Program-made: the position numbers and the translations under genes
The notes under the pieces: generated by a model
What the model saw: only the letters and a program-made list of their open reading frames with translations
Told to the model about the DNA's origin: nothing
The model's database searches: none
Source: Teretinema sp964641135
GTDB lineage: Bacteria > Spirochaetota > Spirochaetia > Treponematales > Treponemataceae
Direction of reading: 5' to 3'
Assembly (NCBI GenBank): GCA_964641135.1
Contig: CAZXJV010000077.1
Coordinates: 1-13,831, forward strand
DNA: 13,831 nt
In this document: positions 13,738 to 13,831 of the stretch, piece by piece
How the letters are laid out: the number at the start of each line of letters is the position of its first letter
Numbering within the stretch: the first letter of the stretch is position 1

Positions 13738-13831
13738 TTATTTTTTGCCTGCAGGCTTTTTGGCCGCAGCAGGCTTTTTGGCCGCAGCAGGCTTTTTGGC
13801 CGCAGCAGGCTTTTTGTCAGCAGCAGGCTTT
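13738..13831 (-). CDS. Histone-H1-like Lys/Pro/Ala-rich protein, C-terminal end (partial)
   Basis: Only the last 30 codons are in the window, ending with TAA at 13738-13740. They read KPAAD, then repeats of KKPAAA, then KKPAGKK. Such tails resemble the basic C-terminal domain of histone H1 and occur in bacteria on histone-like DNA-binding proteins (Hc1-like, or HU proteins with extended tails) and some ribosomal or RNA-binding proteins. Without the N-terminus the fold cannot be named. The basic tail would bind nucleic acid non-specifically. The sequence is encoded by an 18-bp tandem repeat, so repeat number probably varies. Confidence 0.78.
   Translation of the reverse strand, partial: KPAADKKPAAAKKPAAAKKPAAAKKPAGKK
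13751..13831. repeat. 18-bp tandem repeat, about 4.5 copies, running off the window
   Basis: On the plus strand the unit gcaggctttttggccgca is found at 13751, 13769 and 13787 without change. A variant (ending gtcagca) is at 13805 and a partial copy at 13823. Read on the minus strand each unit encodes six residues (KKPAAA, with one ADKKP variation). Identity at the DNA level, including third codon positions, points to recent copy-number change. Confidence 0.9.

Noticed and set aside
1..13831. CRISPR array, insertion sequence, prophage or toxin-antitoxin genes.
   Set aside because: There are no spaced direct repeats, transposase motifs, phage genes or addiction-module pairs. The only tandem repeat is the coding 18-bp array at the right end.

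Overview
The window looks like a chromosomal segment of a spirochaete of the Treponema/Spirochaeta kind. The evidence is an 88-residue GroES without a neighbouring groEL, a short alanyl-tRNA synthetase that ends straight after its editing domain, and the order sigma factor / groES / TPR protein / nusB / PpiC-SurA-like protein / alaS. From memory, Treponema pallidum has the same order around TP1012-TP1017; this was not checked by search. Only recG (left edge) and groES lie on the plus strand. Everything else is on the minus strand and is described here in its own reading direction.

Left part (1-5924). The 3' end of recG converges on pyrG (CTP synthase). Upstream of pyrG lies a nitrogen-assimilation block transcribed in the order glnA (glutamine synthetase), an ANTAR-domain RNA-binding regulator, glnK/glnB (PII protein) and amtB (ammonium channel). 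glnA, the ANTAR gene and glnK are tightly coupled: a 1-nt gap, then a 32-nt overlap. A good sigma70-type promoter precedes glnA. A near-perfect 16-bp hairpin with a double T-tract sits between that promoter and the glnA ribosome binding site. A second terminator-like hairpin sits between glnK and amtB. Both can be opposed by an alternative hairpin that uses the upstream arm of the terminator. With an antiterminator-family protein encoded between them, the most economical reading is an ANTAR-controlled antitermination circuit acting at two points. This is the main find. The class is known in other phyla; its working here is inference. pyrG also has its own promoter followed at once by a GC-rich hairpin.

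Middle (6025-8480). A HAD-family phosphatase follows a compact sigma70-family factor. The terminator-like hairpin of the sigma gene contains the HAD start codon. The sigma gene has a duplicated Shine-Dalgarno-like sequence. It is divergent from groES across about 470 bases of AT-rich DNA without a recognisable gene. groES ends in a clear intrinsic terminator.

Right part (8486-13831). A membrane-anchored TPR protein, nusB and a secreted SurA/PpiC-like protein form a tight operon. It is preceded by a structured 234-base intergenic stretch and then alaS. alaS is broken in this sequence: about 19 bases of a highly conserved region are missing near its 5' end, with a resulting frame change. Its promoter lies so close that the transcript should be almost leaderless. 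The window ends in the 3' part of a lysine/proline/alanine-rich, histone-H1-like protein encoded by an 18-bp tandem repeat and followed by a strong terminator.
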